Shown here: piece after piece, positions 30,680 to 37,486 of the stretch
Numbering within the stretch: position 1 is the first letter of the stretch
Layout of the letters: each line of letters starts with the position of its first letter
Source: an uncultured Collinsella sp.
GTDB lineage: Bacteria; Actinomycetota; Coriobacteriia; Coriobacteriales; Coriobacteriaceae
Reading direction: 5' to 3'
NCBI GenBank assembly: GCA_902493615.1
Contig: CABUQK010000004.1
Location: 1-37,486, forward strand
DNA length: 37,486 bases
Program-made: the position numbers and the translations under genes
The notes under the pieces: model-generated
The model's input: only the letters and a program-made list of their open reading frames with translations
Told to the model about the DNA's origin: nothing
Database searches by the model: none

Positions 30680-31687
30680 CTACTCCCCGTGATGGTGGCC
30701 GCAGCAGCACTCGTGGTCGTCGCCGTGCTCGCCGCAACCGCAGCCGTCCTCGTGAGCACCGTGCTCTTCGGGACGATACTGTGACCAGTCCAGACCGGCG
30801 GCGATGGCGTCAGCCTCCTCCTTGTACAGGACCGTGATGGCCTGGGTGCCCAGCTTGGCGCCGCCGATGGCGTCGAGCATGTCGTAGAGCGTAAAGGCGA
30901 CGTCGGCGCCGGGCAGCGCGAGCTCGCGATCATCGGCGTAGGCGAGCGCCAGACGCAGGTCCTTAATGAAGTGCTCGACCATAAAGCCGGGCTTGTAGTC
31001 GCCGTCGAGCGCCTTGGGCGCCAGGCTCTCCATGGCGCCGGACTTACCGGTGCCGCCCAGGATCATCTGACGGGTCTTCTCCAGGTCAAGGCCGCTCAGC
31101 TCGGCAAATGCCATGGCGTCTGCCATGCCGACCATGCAGGCGCCCAGCGACACCTGGTTGGCGAGCTTGGCAGCCTGGCCCTTGCCGGCGCCGTCGAAGC
31201 AGCAGATGTTGGCCGCAAAGGTGGCAAGGATGTCGCGGACCGGCGCGATGTCGTTCTCGGTAGCGCCCACGATAGCCGTGAGCGTACCGGCGATAGCGCC
31301 CGACTCGCCGCCGGTGACGGGGCAGTCAAACGCCATGCGACCAGAAACCTGGGCGGCCTCGGCAATGTCACGGGCGAGCTCGGGCGAGCTCGTAGTGAGG
31401 TCGATCAAGACCGCGCCGGGCTTAGTGCACGAGAGCAGGCCGTCGCCCGCCAGGTAGAGTTCCTCGACCTCGGAGGGATAGCCCACCATGGTAAAGACGA
31501 CATCGGCGTTCGCCGCGGCATCGGCCGGCGTATCTGCCCAGACGGCGCCGCGCTCGATAAGCGCCGCCGCCTTGGACTTGGTGCGGTTGTTGACCGTGAC
31601 GGGATAGCCGGCGTCCAGAATGTGGCCGGCGATGGGGGCACCCATGATTCCGGTGCCAATGAATGCGACGGAGAGCTTGTTTGCCAT
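30680..31687 (-). CDS. 3-hydroxyisobutyrate dehydrogenase-family enzyme with Cys/His-rich tail
   Basis: 335-aa beta-hydroxyacid dehydrogenase, of the GarR (tartronate semialdehyde reductase) and HIBADH type. FIGTGIMGAPIAGHI is the Rossmann NAD(P) loop, DCPVTGGESGAIAGTLTAIVG the substrate-binding stretch, and GKGQAAKLANQ holds the catalytic Lys. Family members are usually about 290-300 aa. The extra C-terminus, the last 27 residues from about 309, contains 7 His and 5 Cys (for example HECCCGHHHGE), a likely metal-binding tail. AAAGGAAAGG precedes the ATG. It is the first gene of the operon with the membrane, HEAT and isocitrate dehydrogenase genes. The exact substrate is unknown. Confidence 0.88.
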   Translation of the reverse strand: MANKLSVAFIGTGIMGAPIAGHILDAGYPVTVNNRTKSKAAALIERGAVWADTPADAAANADVVFTMVGYPSEVEELYLAGDGLLSCTKPGAVLIDLTTSSPELARDIAEAAQVSGRMAFDCPVTGGESGAIAGTLTAIVGATENDIAPVRDILATFAANICCFDGAGKGQAAKLANQVSLGACMVGMADAMAFAELSGLDLEKTRQMILGGTGKSGAMESLAPKALDGDYKPGFMVEHFIKDLRLALAYADDRELALPGADVAFTLYDMLDAIGGAKLGTQAITVLYKEEADAIAAGLDWSQYRPEEHGAHEDGCGCGEHGDDHECCCGHHHGE

Positions 31688-31785
31688 GAAACCTTTCCTT
31701 TTGGGTTGGGTGTTGTTACCAGGTTGAATACTCGGTGCCAGCGTTTGGGCTGTGAGTCGAGGGCGATTACGGACGCAGCGCTTGC

Positions 31786-32739
31786 CTACTGACCGCGCAC
31801 GCGGCGGGCGATACGGTCGGAAAGCGACGCCTTGTCGGCGCGGTTCTTACCCCAAAACGCGCAGCCCACCATGCCGGGGCCCACGTGCGAGCCGATGGTG
31901 GGACCCACGGAGCCGCGAATGATCGTGACGTCGGCGCAACCCTCCTCCTTGCGGATGGCGGCTTCGAGCCAGTCACCATCCTTTTCGGCATCGGCCGTCA
32001 TGATGGCGATGGGCATGGTGCGATCGGGCACGTAGTTCTCGCGGAACGACTTGAGGATGGACTTGAGCGCCTTCTTGCGGCCGCGGTTGACGCCGATCAG
32101 CGACAGCGAGCCGGCCAGGTCGTAGGAGAGCTCGGGCTTGACGTCGAGCTTTGCCGTGAGCTGCGCCGCCGCGGGCGGAATGCGGCCGCCGGCAGCCAGT
32201 GCGTCGAAGCTCTCGAGCGTAAAGTAGCCGTGGACGTAGGTCTTTGCCTCGTTTGCCCAATCGACCAGCTGCTTGGCGGTCAGTCCCGCCGAACGCTGGC
32301 GCACGGCCTCGAGCGCCAAGAGCGCGCCGGTCGCGCAGGGCAGAGCGTTGTCGACCACGTACAGCTCAAAATCGGGATACTCGGCGCGCACGGCATCTGC
32401 CGCCTGGCACGCGGAGTTGTAGCTCGACGACAGCGCCGAGGTAAAGCACAGGTAGACCGTGGGCGTGCCCTCTTTGGCGCACTCGGTAAAGAACTCGATA
32501 TAGCGACCGAGCGACACAGCCGAGGTGGACACGCGGGCACCAGCGCGCATGCGGTCGTAAAACTCCTTGGGCGTGATGCTCGACCAGATGTCATCCGTGC
32601 GCTCCTCGCCATCGATAATGAAGGGGAAACCCAGGATATCGACATCGAGGTTCGCGGCGACCTCGGGGCTAAAGTCGCAGCAGGTATCGACGACGATGCG
32701 GCAACGGTCCGAATGACCGGTAGATGCGGCCTTGTCCAT
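31786..32739 (-). CDS. DegV-family fatty-acid-binding protein
   Basis: 317 aa. DegV proteins bind a fatty acid and, in Firmicutes, act as FakB with the kinase FakA. Visible features: IVVDTCCDFSPEVAANL at the N-terminus, TSAVSLGRYIEFF (the TSxxS-type phosphate/carboxylate site), YLCFTSALSSSYNSA, YVVDN and, at the C-terminus, RGSVGPTIGSHVGPGMVGCAFWG. The ATG at 32739 is set by AAGGAG eight bases upstream. It is monocistronic as far as can be seen. No fakA is in the window. The bound lipid is not predictable from sequence. Confidence 0.9.
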   Translation of the reverse strand: MDKAASTGHSDRCRIVVDTCCDFSPEVAANLDVDILGFPFIIDGEERTDDIWSSITPKEFYDRMRAGARVSTSAVSLGRYIEFFTECAKEGTPTVYLCFTSALSSSYNSACQAADAVRAEYPDFELYVVDNALPCATGALLALEAVRQRSAGLTAKQLVDWANEAKTYVHGYFTLESFDALAAGGRIPPAAAQLTAKLDVKPELSYDLAGSLSLIGVNRGRKKALKSILKSFRENYVPDRTMPIAIMTADAEKDGDWLEAAIRKEEGCADVTIIRGSVGPTIGSHVGPGMVGCAFWGKNRADKASLSDRIARRVRGQ

Positions 32740-32756
32740 CAAAGCGACTCCTTACG

Positions 32757-32790
32757 TAAAAAGGCGGCCACCCGCATGGGATGGCCGCCA
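32757..32790 (-). terminator. Terminator of hpf
   Basis: On the minus strand GGCGGCCATCCC (32789-32778) pairs with the GGGTGGCCGCC arm (32773-32763), followed by TTTTT. Confidence 0.85.
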
Positions 32791-32818
32791 ACCGTTAACT
32801 CATGCAAGTTAACGTATT

Positions 32819-33403
32819 TTACTCGTCAAGTGTTTCGATGCGGGGCTTGATGATGCCATATCCACCATTCTTACGGTGATACACCACATTGATAAGGCCG
32901 GTCGTCGCGTTCTCGAACACGTAGAAGTCGTGGCCCAGCAGATCGGTCTGCACCAGCGCCTGCTCCTCAGTCATCGGGGTGACGTCGATAACCTTCTCGC
33001 GGACGAGCAGGTCGTCCTCCTCCTCGGGCAGCAGCAGGTCGGCCAGATCCTCGACGCGCTCGACCGGCGCGACATCCGCGGCGCTGGCACCGCCCTGGCG
33101 GTTGTCCACGACCTTGGTCTTGAACTTGCGCAGCTGGCGGGTGACCTTATCGGCGGAGAGGTCGATGGCGGCGTACATATCTGCACCGTGCTCGGCAACG
33201 CGAATCACCGAACCGCGGGCACGAACCGTGACCTCGACGATTGCCGGGTTGGGGTTCGAGGGGTTCTTCTCATAGCGAAGTACAACGTCGACCGTCATGG
33301 GCTCGATATCGAAAACCTTGAGCGCCTCGCCGATCTTCTCATCCACATGCGCACGCAGAGCATCGGTTACCGTCGTCTTGCGTCCAGAAACCTTGATATC
33401 CAT
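32819..33403 (-). CDS. hpf: Ribosome hibernation promoting factor, long form
   Basis: 194 aa. The N-terminal domain binds the 30S decoding region (MDIKVSGRKTTVTDALRAHVDEKI, VRARGSVIRVAEHGADMYAAIDLSADKVTRQLRKFK). A linker follows, and the C-terminal dimerisation domain (VIDVTPMTEEQALVQTDLLGHDFYVFENATTGLINVVYHRKNGGYGIIKP) is complete. The long form pairs 70S ribosomes into 100S dimers in resting cells. The ATG at 33403 is preferred because it starts the domain normally and has GGAG six bases upstream; a TTG at 33415 would add four residues. It has its own terminator. Confidence 0.93.
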   Translation of the reverse strand: MDIKVSGRKTTVTDALRAHVDEKIGEALKVFDIEPMTVDVVLRYEKNPSNPNPAIVEVTVRARGSVIRVAEHGADMYAAIDLSADKVTRQLRKFKTKVVDNRQGGASAADVAPVERVEDLADLLLPEEEDDLLVREKVIDVTPMTEEQALVQTDLLGHDFYVFENATTGLINVVYHRKNGGYGIIKPRIETLDE

Positions 33404-33620
33404 ACGTGGCTCCAATCTGCCTCGGGGACTTACCGTACTGGCTATGTACCCATTGCCGTGTATTTAATCACGCGGATTCCTAAAGACCCGAATAACGATT
33501 GCTTGATACCGCATACCGAAGTCTCGAACTTTTCTGTGGCAAAGTGCGCTATAGGAGGGAGCCGACAGATTTGTATTTGGTCCCGAAAATTAGCTTTGAC
33601 CTGCTGGTTTTATAGGGATG
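33404..33620. other. Intergenic region upstream of hpf
   Basis: About 220 bases without a gene, moderately AT-rich. It must hold the hpf promoter, but I see no convincing -35/-10 pair. Confidence 0.4.
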
Positions 33621-33654
33621 AAAAAGCCGGACTCCCCTATTGGAGAAGCCCGGC
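33621..33654 (-). terminator. Terminator of the binding-lipoprotein gene
   Basis: On the minus strand GCCGGGCTTCTCC, a short loop and GGGGAGTCCGGC are followed by TTTTTC. It lies about 65 bases past the stop. Confidence 0.75.
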
Positions 33655-33720
33655 AGTGCGTGTTGAAACCGTGAAGAAGTGTCCTTTCCAACGTATAGGA
33701 GACACCACCCCTAGCAATAA

Positions 33721-34746
33721 CTAGCTATTGAGTTTGTTAATGTCGTCGTCGGTGATGGTGCCTTCCTGGCTGGACGAGTTGTCCTCGGAGGATGCGGTCT
33801 CATTGTTGGAATCGGAGGACTCGCTGCCGGAGGACATGGTCTCACTGGACTCAGAGTCACCCGGCTGCACGCTAGCGCCCGAAACCGTCTTAGTGGTGAG
33901 GTCGTAGGGCATCGTGCCATACCAGACGCAGTGGACTGCCTCGAGCGTACCGTCGACCGTGATGTCGTCGAGGGCGTCGCTCACGGCACGGCACAGTTCG
34001 TCATTGGACGAGGCGCCCGCAACACCAAGCGTCGAGGGCGCCTCGAGCGCACCGACATAGGAGACCTCGCTCATCAGGCGTGCAAGGTAGCCGCCGGCCG
34101 TGGAGTCGCAGATCACATAGTCGACCTCGCCGGACTCGAGCGCCTCAAAGCACTCGTTGATGTTGGAGTAGGTCTTTTGGTTGGCGGTGATGCTCTGCTT
34201 AGCAAGCGCCTCCTGCGAGGCCGAGGACATCTGAACGCCCAGGGTGGACGTGTTAAGGGTACCGGTGGAAACGCTTAGCGACCCACCATCGCTAGTTTTA
34301 CCGAACACGGAAGTGGCATCGTACAGGCAGGTGCCGAGCGAGCTAATGTCCCCGTCCGTGGAGTTAATCTCGCCGATAAAGATATCGGCCTTTTTGTCGC
34401 CGAGCGCGGAACCTGCCGAAGACGCATCGACAAAGGAGACCTTAAGGCCCATGCGGCTTGCGAGGGCGCGGGCGGCGTCAACCGCATACCCCGTGAGCTC
34501 GCCGTCGGCGTCCTGCATGGCCTGCGGCGCATCGGAAGTATCGAGGGCGACCGTCAGGGTTCCGGGAGTGACCAGGGCGTCGTCCGACACCGCCGGCGTG
34601 ACGGTCTCGTACTCGATCTGGTCGATCGTGGGAGTCGTGAACGTAGACAGCGGGTTGAACGCGCATCCGCTCAGGCCCAAAACGGCGATGACCGCTGCGG
34701 TCCCAGCACCTAACCGAGCCGCGTGCATCAAGCTGCCCCTCACCAT
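33721..34746 (-). CDS. Family-3 solute-binding lipoprotein
   Basis: 341 aa. The signal peptide ends in a lipobox, AVLGLSGC, so the mature protein is anchored on the outer face of the membrane by its Cys. The rest looks like an amino-acid-type binding protein (family 3): TLTVALDTSDAPQAMQDADGELTGYAVDAARALASRMGLKVSFVD, ADIFIGEINST, and LESGEVDYVICDSTAG. The last 50 residues are Ser/Glu rich and disordered. No permease or ATPase gene is beside it, so it is an orphan. The ATG at 34746 is taken; an ATG at 34728 with GAGGGG upstream is equally possible. The frame is open for 127 more codons upstream, but the signal peptide argues for an internal start. Confidence 0.82.
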   Translation of the reverse strand: MVRGSLMHAARLGAGTAAVIAVLGLSGCAFNPLSTFTTPTIDQIEYETVTPAVSDDALVTPGTLTVALDTSDAPQAMQDADGELTGYAVDAARALASRMGLKVSFVDASSAGSALGDKKADIFIGEINSTDGDISSLGTCLYDATSVFGKTSDGGSLSVSTGTLNTSTLGVQMSSASQEALAKQSITANQKTYSNINECFEALESGEVDYVICDSTAGGYLARLMSEVSYVGALEAPSTLGVAGASSNDELCRAVSDALDDITVDGTLEAVHCVWYGTMPYDLTTKTVSGASVQPGDSESSETMSSGSESSDSNNETASSEDNSSSQEGTITDDDINKLNS

Positions 34747-35228
34747 GTCCACTACCCTACCTTCTGTGTCGTATACGATCCGTGCGTTGCACGGAATATC
34801 AGGTTGTTCCCACCAGCTGACCTGGTATTTGACCCCACACTTGCGCACCGGGGTGTTTGCTCGGGAGGCCGCAGCCACCTTCACGACTGGCCCGCTCGCC
34901 CGCGAGGCGGTATTGCCCCAAAGAAAGTCGAACGGACGGTGCGGCTTACATCTAGGACGCGCCATGATCGCGCCGCGCGCACGCGGTCGCTTACGTGGAT
35001 CCCTTTGACCGCGTCTGTCTTGGACTAGGACGGGCATTTCGTCCGTCCGCAACCACAGCCTGGTAGGAACGAAGCGCATTATAGCTAAGTTCAAGCTAAA
35101 GTTTAAGGTTAGGGGCGTTATTCGCATCGCGAGTACAGATTTCGCAGGTCAGGACGGACCGCACGTGCTCTGATTGAGCCCGTCGCTCCCCTATGGAAAG
35201 CCCCAACACACCCGTCTTAGGGCGCCGT
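34747..35228 (-). other. Long leader region of the lipoprotein gene
   Basis: About 480 bases between the lipoprotein start and the inverted-repeat element. A plausible promoter on the minus strand is TTAAAC (35106-35101), 17 bases, TATAAT (35083-35078), which would give an untranslated leader of about 325 bases. Most of the leader is open in the same frame as the lipoprotein, but it encodes nothing I recognise. No riboswitch family is recognised. Confidence 0.45.
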
Positions 35229-35443
35229 GGCCAAAAAATAGCAAATATGAGTACTGTTACCGATTTAGTAGCAGGAGTTTTTGGCTCTGCAAGCTGTTTT
35301 CACGCTCTATAACGTCAGATTGATGCCAGGATATTCCACATTTGTTTAATAACTTTCTAATTTACCCCCTCTTCCAGTCCCAAAATCCCTGATTTTGCTG
35401 TTACTGAATTTGTAGCAGTATTCATATTTGCTATATTTTGGCC
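35229..35443. mobile_element. 215-bp element with 46-bp terminal inverted repeats
   Basis: The ends 35229-35274 and 35398-35443 are inverted copies of each other, about 39 of 46 bases matching; the outermost 28 match at 26, starting GGCCAAAA and including ATAGCAAATATGA. Inside each arm CTGTTAC-7 bases-GTAGCAG (or the near equivalent) is a smaller palindrome. The whole is very AT-rich compared with the GC-rich flanks. It carries no gene. It resembles a non-autonomous transposable element (MITE), but no target-site duplication is evident, and a regulatory or structural role is possible. Confidence 0.7.
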
Positions 35444-35478
35444 AGAGCATATATCCAACCCTCTGTTTCAGAGCATTG

Positions 35479-36588
35479 TTAGGCGGGTTTAAGCCCAAAA
35501 CACGCCCGCAGCGTGTTAAGCAGCGCCTCTTGCTTTTTCCTGCGGGCATCGACACGATTCCGGTACCGCTTTCGCATACGCTGGTGCATGCGCCATGCGA
35601 GCGCCTCCATTGCTTCCATGTCGCAGAGCATCTCGTTATTGACCGTCGCGACCTCGATTCCCATAGTAATCAAGCCCGTGTTGCGTTTTTCATCATGGAT
35701 ACGTCCCCTCCGGGAGGAATGGCCCAGCTCACCGTTGTATTCCAGGTCAAACTGGGCTGCTTCCTGATACGCATCGCAAACTGCATGCGGCATCCCCGAG
35801 ATTGCCTGCGCACGGTCATCGAACTCGATCTTGTAGTCGGTCTTAAAGGGACCGCAGGCAAATCCGCCATAGGAAAACGGAAGCGAAAACAGAGCGAGCA
35901 TGATGCACTCCATGGGCGAGCGCAGATTTTCTGACAGGTAGGGACACAGGCGCAGCAGCTGTTTGGCCACATTCCCCTTGCATGCCGCGAGGTAATCTAC
36001 CAGGCAATCGGGTGTCAGCACGGACTCGACCTCAAAGTAACCGACATCTGGCGGCTGGTCTTTGTCCTTTGCCAATTTGTTCACGACAGGCGAGGTGTAG
36101 GGAGGCAGATACTTCCCGCGGTCACTCAGTGAAATCTTAGAGCACAGCTCCTGGGCCAGGGCAAATGCCTGGATGCAGCCGACCTCGCGCGCGACGGCTA
36201 CGCAAAGGGCCTCGGGAGATAGACTGTACACCCCCGGTTCCACCTCTAGAATCGAGCCGGCGGGCAACTCGGAGCATACGGACCAGCTCACGCCAAGAAT
36301 ACGGCGGCGCTGCGCTGCAGATCCTACCAGCAAGCACAAATCCTCTTGCACCTCGCCGCTTGCGGCCCCAATCCGCACCAAATCGGGAAGATAGATGTCC
36401 TCGGTCGAGGGCGACGACGTGCGCAGCACACGGCGCTCTTCATCGGGATTAAGGTCCTTCCAGCTTATGTAGCCCATCTGCCGGCGCTCGGCGCGCATCA
36501 TGCGCAGCGCCGAGGCACCCGTCAAAATTACGGAAGCAGCCAGCTGCTCGCTTGCAGGCTTGCCACGCTGCCCGATCTTTATTGCCAT
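35479..36588 (-). CDS. DUF559/AbiEi-like protein, possible PD-(D/E)XK fold
   Basis: 369 aa, not firmly recognised. The C-terminal third has the pattern DLEYNGELGHSSRRGRIHDEK followed by RNTGLITMGIEVATV, like DUF559 and Vsr-type domains (E-x-D/N-G-x-x-H, then D-x-x-R and a final strand). The first half (STEDIYLPDLVRIGAA, AGSILEVEPGVYSLSPEAL) recalls the N-terminal part of actinobacterial AbiEi/DUF559 proteins. The C-terminus is basic (RMRKRYRNRVDARRKKQEA). The ATG at 36588 is preferred, with GGGGTGG upstream. It lies between comF (12 bases upstream) and the 215-bp inverted-repeat element. A DNA-related role is suspected, but nuclease activity is not shown. Confidence 0.7.
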   Translation of the reverse strand: MAIKIGQRGKPASEQLAASVILTGASALRMMRAERRQMGYISWKDLNPDEERRVLRTSSPSTEDIYLPDLVRIGAASGEVQEDLCLLVGSAAQRRRILGVSWSVCSELPAGSILEVEPGVYSLSPEALCVAVAREVGCIQAFALAQELCSKISLSDRGKYLPPYTSPVVNKLAKDKDQPPDVGYFEVESVLTPDCLVDYLAACKGNVAKQLLRLCPYLSENLRSPMECIMLALFSLPFSYGGFACGPFKTDYKIEFDDRAQAISGMPHAVCDAYQEAAQFDLEYNGELGHSSRRGRIHDEKRNTGLITMGIEVATVNNEMLCDMEAMEALAWRMHQRMRKRYRNRVDARRKKQEALLNTLRACFGLKPA

Positions 36589-36599
36589 CTGAACCACCC

Positions 36600-37406
36600 C
36601 TACCAAACACGTGCGATAGCAAGGCCATCGACTGCTGCGGCGCCGGCGCGCTTGAGTTCCGCCGAAGCCGCTGCCATCGTCGCACCCGTGGTGATAACGT
36701 CGTCGATAAGCAGCAGGCGGCGGCCATGCACATCCTCAACCGTCTCGTACATACCTCGGGCACGCTCGCGGCGCTCCTCACGACCGAGTTCGCGCTGGTC
36801 GCCATGCCCGTACTTGACGAGAGCATCGAGCAAGGGAACACCCGACAGCTCGCAAAATGGGCGCGCAATGGCCTCCATATGATCAAAACCACGCCGCCGA
36901 AATGCTGCCGCCGTCGCAGGCACAAACACCACCGCATCCGCGCCGGACAGCACACCTCCGTAGCGATCGGGCGCTACGACCTGGGCATGCAGGGCGGTGT
37001 CGTAGAGCAGCTCCGCCAGATACGGAGCCAGACGTCGCTCGCCCGCGTCCTTGTACGCTTTAATGATGCGCGGCAGCGGATGCGCATAGACGGCGCACGC
37101 CAGGCAGCGGTCGAGCGCCTCCGCCATTGCCGAGGACGTGCCCTCGACCGAACACTCAGTGCACAGCAAATCCCCAAACGGGGCGCCGCATCGGGTACAG
37201 CTATGACGTGGGTCGATGAGCGTGAGCGCGGCCAGGCAGTCTTGGCAAATAAGCGCACCGGCGCGCTCGCAGCCGGCACATCGTGTTGGCGACAATGCCT
37301 CGAGCGCCTCGCGTGCCACCCGCTCGGCAAACGGTAGCAATTCGTCCGCAAACGGTAGGGCACCGGCACCCTGCAGACAGCTCAATATGTTCAGATGGCT
37401 CTTCAA
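36600..37406 (-). CDS. comF: ComF-family phosphoribosyltransferase-like protein
   Basis: 268 aa as called. The N-terminal double zinc-ribbon has Cys pairs (CAGCERAG, ICQDC, CTRCGAPFGD, CTEC). The C-terminal half is a phosphoribosyltransferase fold with the PRPP-loop LLLIDDVITTGATM and the ComF stretch VVFVPATAAAFRRRGFDHMEAIA. ComF helps take up single-stranded DNA in competence; many non-competent bacteria also have it. The start is taken as TTG at 37406 because GGGAGGG lies eight bases upstream. An ATG at 37457 is in frame but falls inside the loop of a hairpin (37433-37465). The next gene downstream begins 12 bases on. Confidence 0.87.
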   Translation of the reverse strand: MKSHLNILSCLQGAGALPFADELLPFAERVAREALEALSPTRCAGCERAGALICQDCLAALTLIDPRHSCTRCGAPFGDLLCTECSVEGTSSAMAEALDRCLACAVYAHPLPRIIKAYKDAGERRLAPYLAELLYDTALHAQVVAPDRYGGVLSGADAVVFVPATAAAFRRRGFDHMEAIARPFCELSGVPLLDALVKYGHGDQRELGREERRERARGMYETVEDVHGRRLLLIDDVITTGATMAAASAELKRAGAAAVDGLAIARVW

Positions 37407-37432
37407 GACACAACCCTCCCTACGCTCGGTCT

Positions 37433-37478
37433 GAACTGCCTCCCATTTCTTGGACATGAGAAATGGGAGGCTTTTTAT
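37433..37478 (+). terminator. Hairpin with T-run at the comF 5' end
   Basis: GCCTCCCATTTCT and AGAAATGGGAGGC are perfect 13-base arms around TGGACATG, followed on the plus strand by TTTTTATG. It points away from comF, so it would end plus-strand transcripts, although no plus-strand gene precedes it here. Confidence 0.7.
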
Positions 37479-37486
37479 GCGTGTCG

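Noticed and set aside
34747..35127. Upstream in-frame extension of the lipoprotein
   Set aside because: A signal peptide with a lipobox begins at 34746 or 34728; 127 extra residues before it would block export.
37407..37457. ATG at 37457 as the comF start
   Set aside because: It lies in a hairpin loop without a binding site; the TTG at 37406 has GGGAGGG at good spacing and gives a length closer to the ComF family.

Overview
The window looks like chromosomal DNA from a gut Coriobacteriia, most probably Collinsella. I infer this from the high GC, the large number of PTS operons, the lactose/tagatose-6-phosphate genes of Firmicutes type in an actinobacterial codon background, and typical GGAG ribosome binding sites. 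It was not checked against a database. The theme is PTS uptake of galactose-type sugars and their catabolism through tagatose-6-phosphate.

Layout. (1) 1-7405, plus strand except one regulator: end of a first 6-phospho-beta-galactosidase (lacG), a lactose-family EIICB (lacE1), a terminator, an array of palindromic repeats, a divergent LacI repressor with a perfect 24-bp operator, then a second EIICB and a second lacG. (2) 7420-14281, a more AT-rich accessory stretch: repeats, a Fic protein under a very large palindrome, a broken deoR copy, a third EIICB with an amber codon at position 11, an unrecognised gene of about 306 codons, a GntR regulator, more repeats and an intact DeoR regulator. The broken and intact deoR copies lie as direct repeats around the third EIICB locus. 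(3) 14487-16334: galactose mutarotase, an orphan EIIB that has lost its phosphorylation histidine, and tRNA-Thr(CGT). (4) 16528-27060, an amino-sugar/tagatose region almost entirely on the minus strand: YhcH-family protein, a nagA remnant, lacC, lacX, a flavodoxin (plus strand), GalNAc-6-P deacetylase, agaS, a GntR regulator, and a mannose-family PTS operon (EIIA-yajC-EIIB-EIIC-EIID). (5) 27231-37486, mostly housekeeping and all minus: an anchored SurA-like protein, a four-gene operon ending in isocitrate dehydrogenase, DegV, ribosome hibernation factor, a family-3 binding lipoprotein, a 215-bp inverted-repeat element, a DUF559-like protein and ComF.

How it fits together. LacE imports and phosphorylates a beta-galactoside and LacG splits it, giving galactose-6-P. 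The mannose-family PTS, NagA/AgaA and AgaS would turn GalNAc into tagatose-6-P. LacC then makes tagatose-1,6-bisphosphate for either route. LacF (EIIA-Lac), LacAB and the tagatose-bisphosphate aldolase are not seen here.

The most unusual material is non-coding: a family of hairpins repeating every 78-81 bp in three intergenic regions, a CGGT-GAA-CGGT motif shared by three PTS loci, the Fic palindrome and the 215-bp inverted-repeat element.
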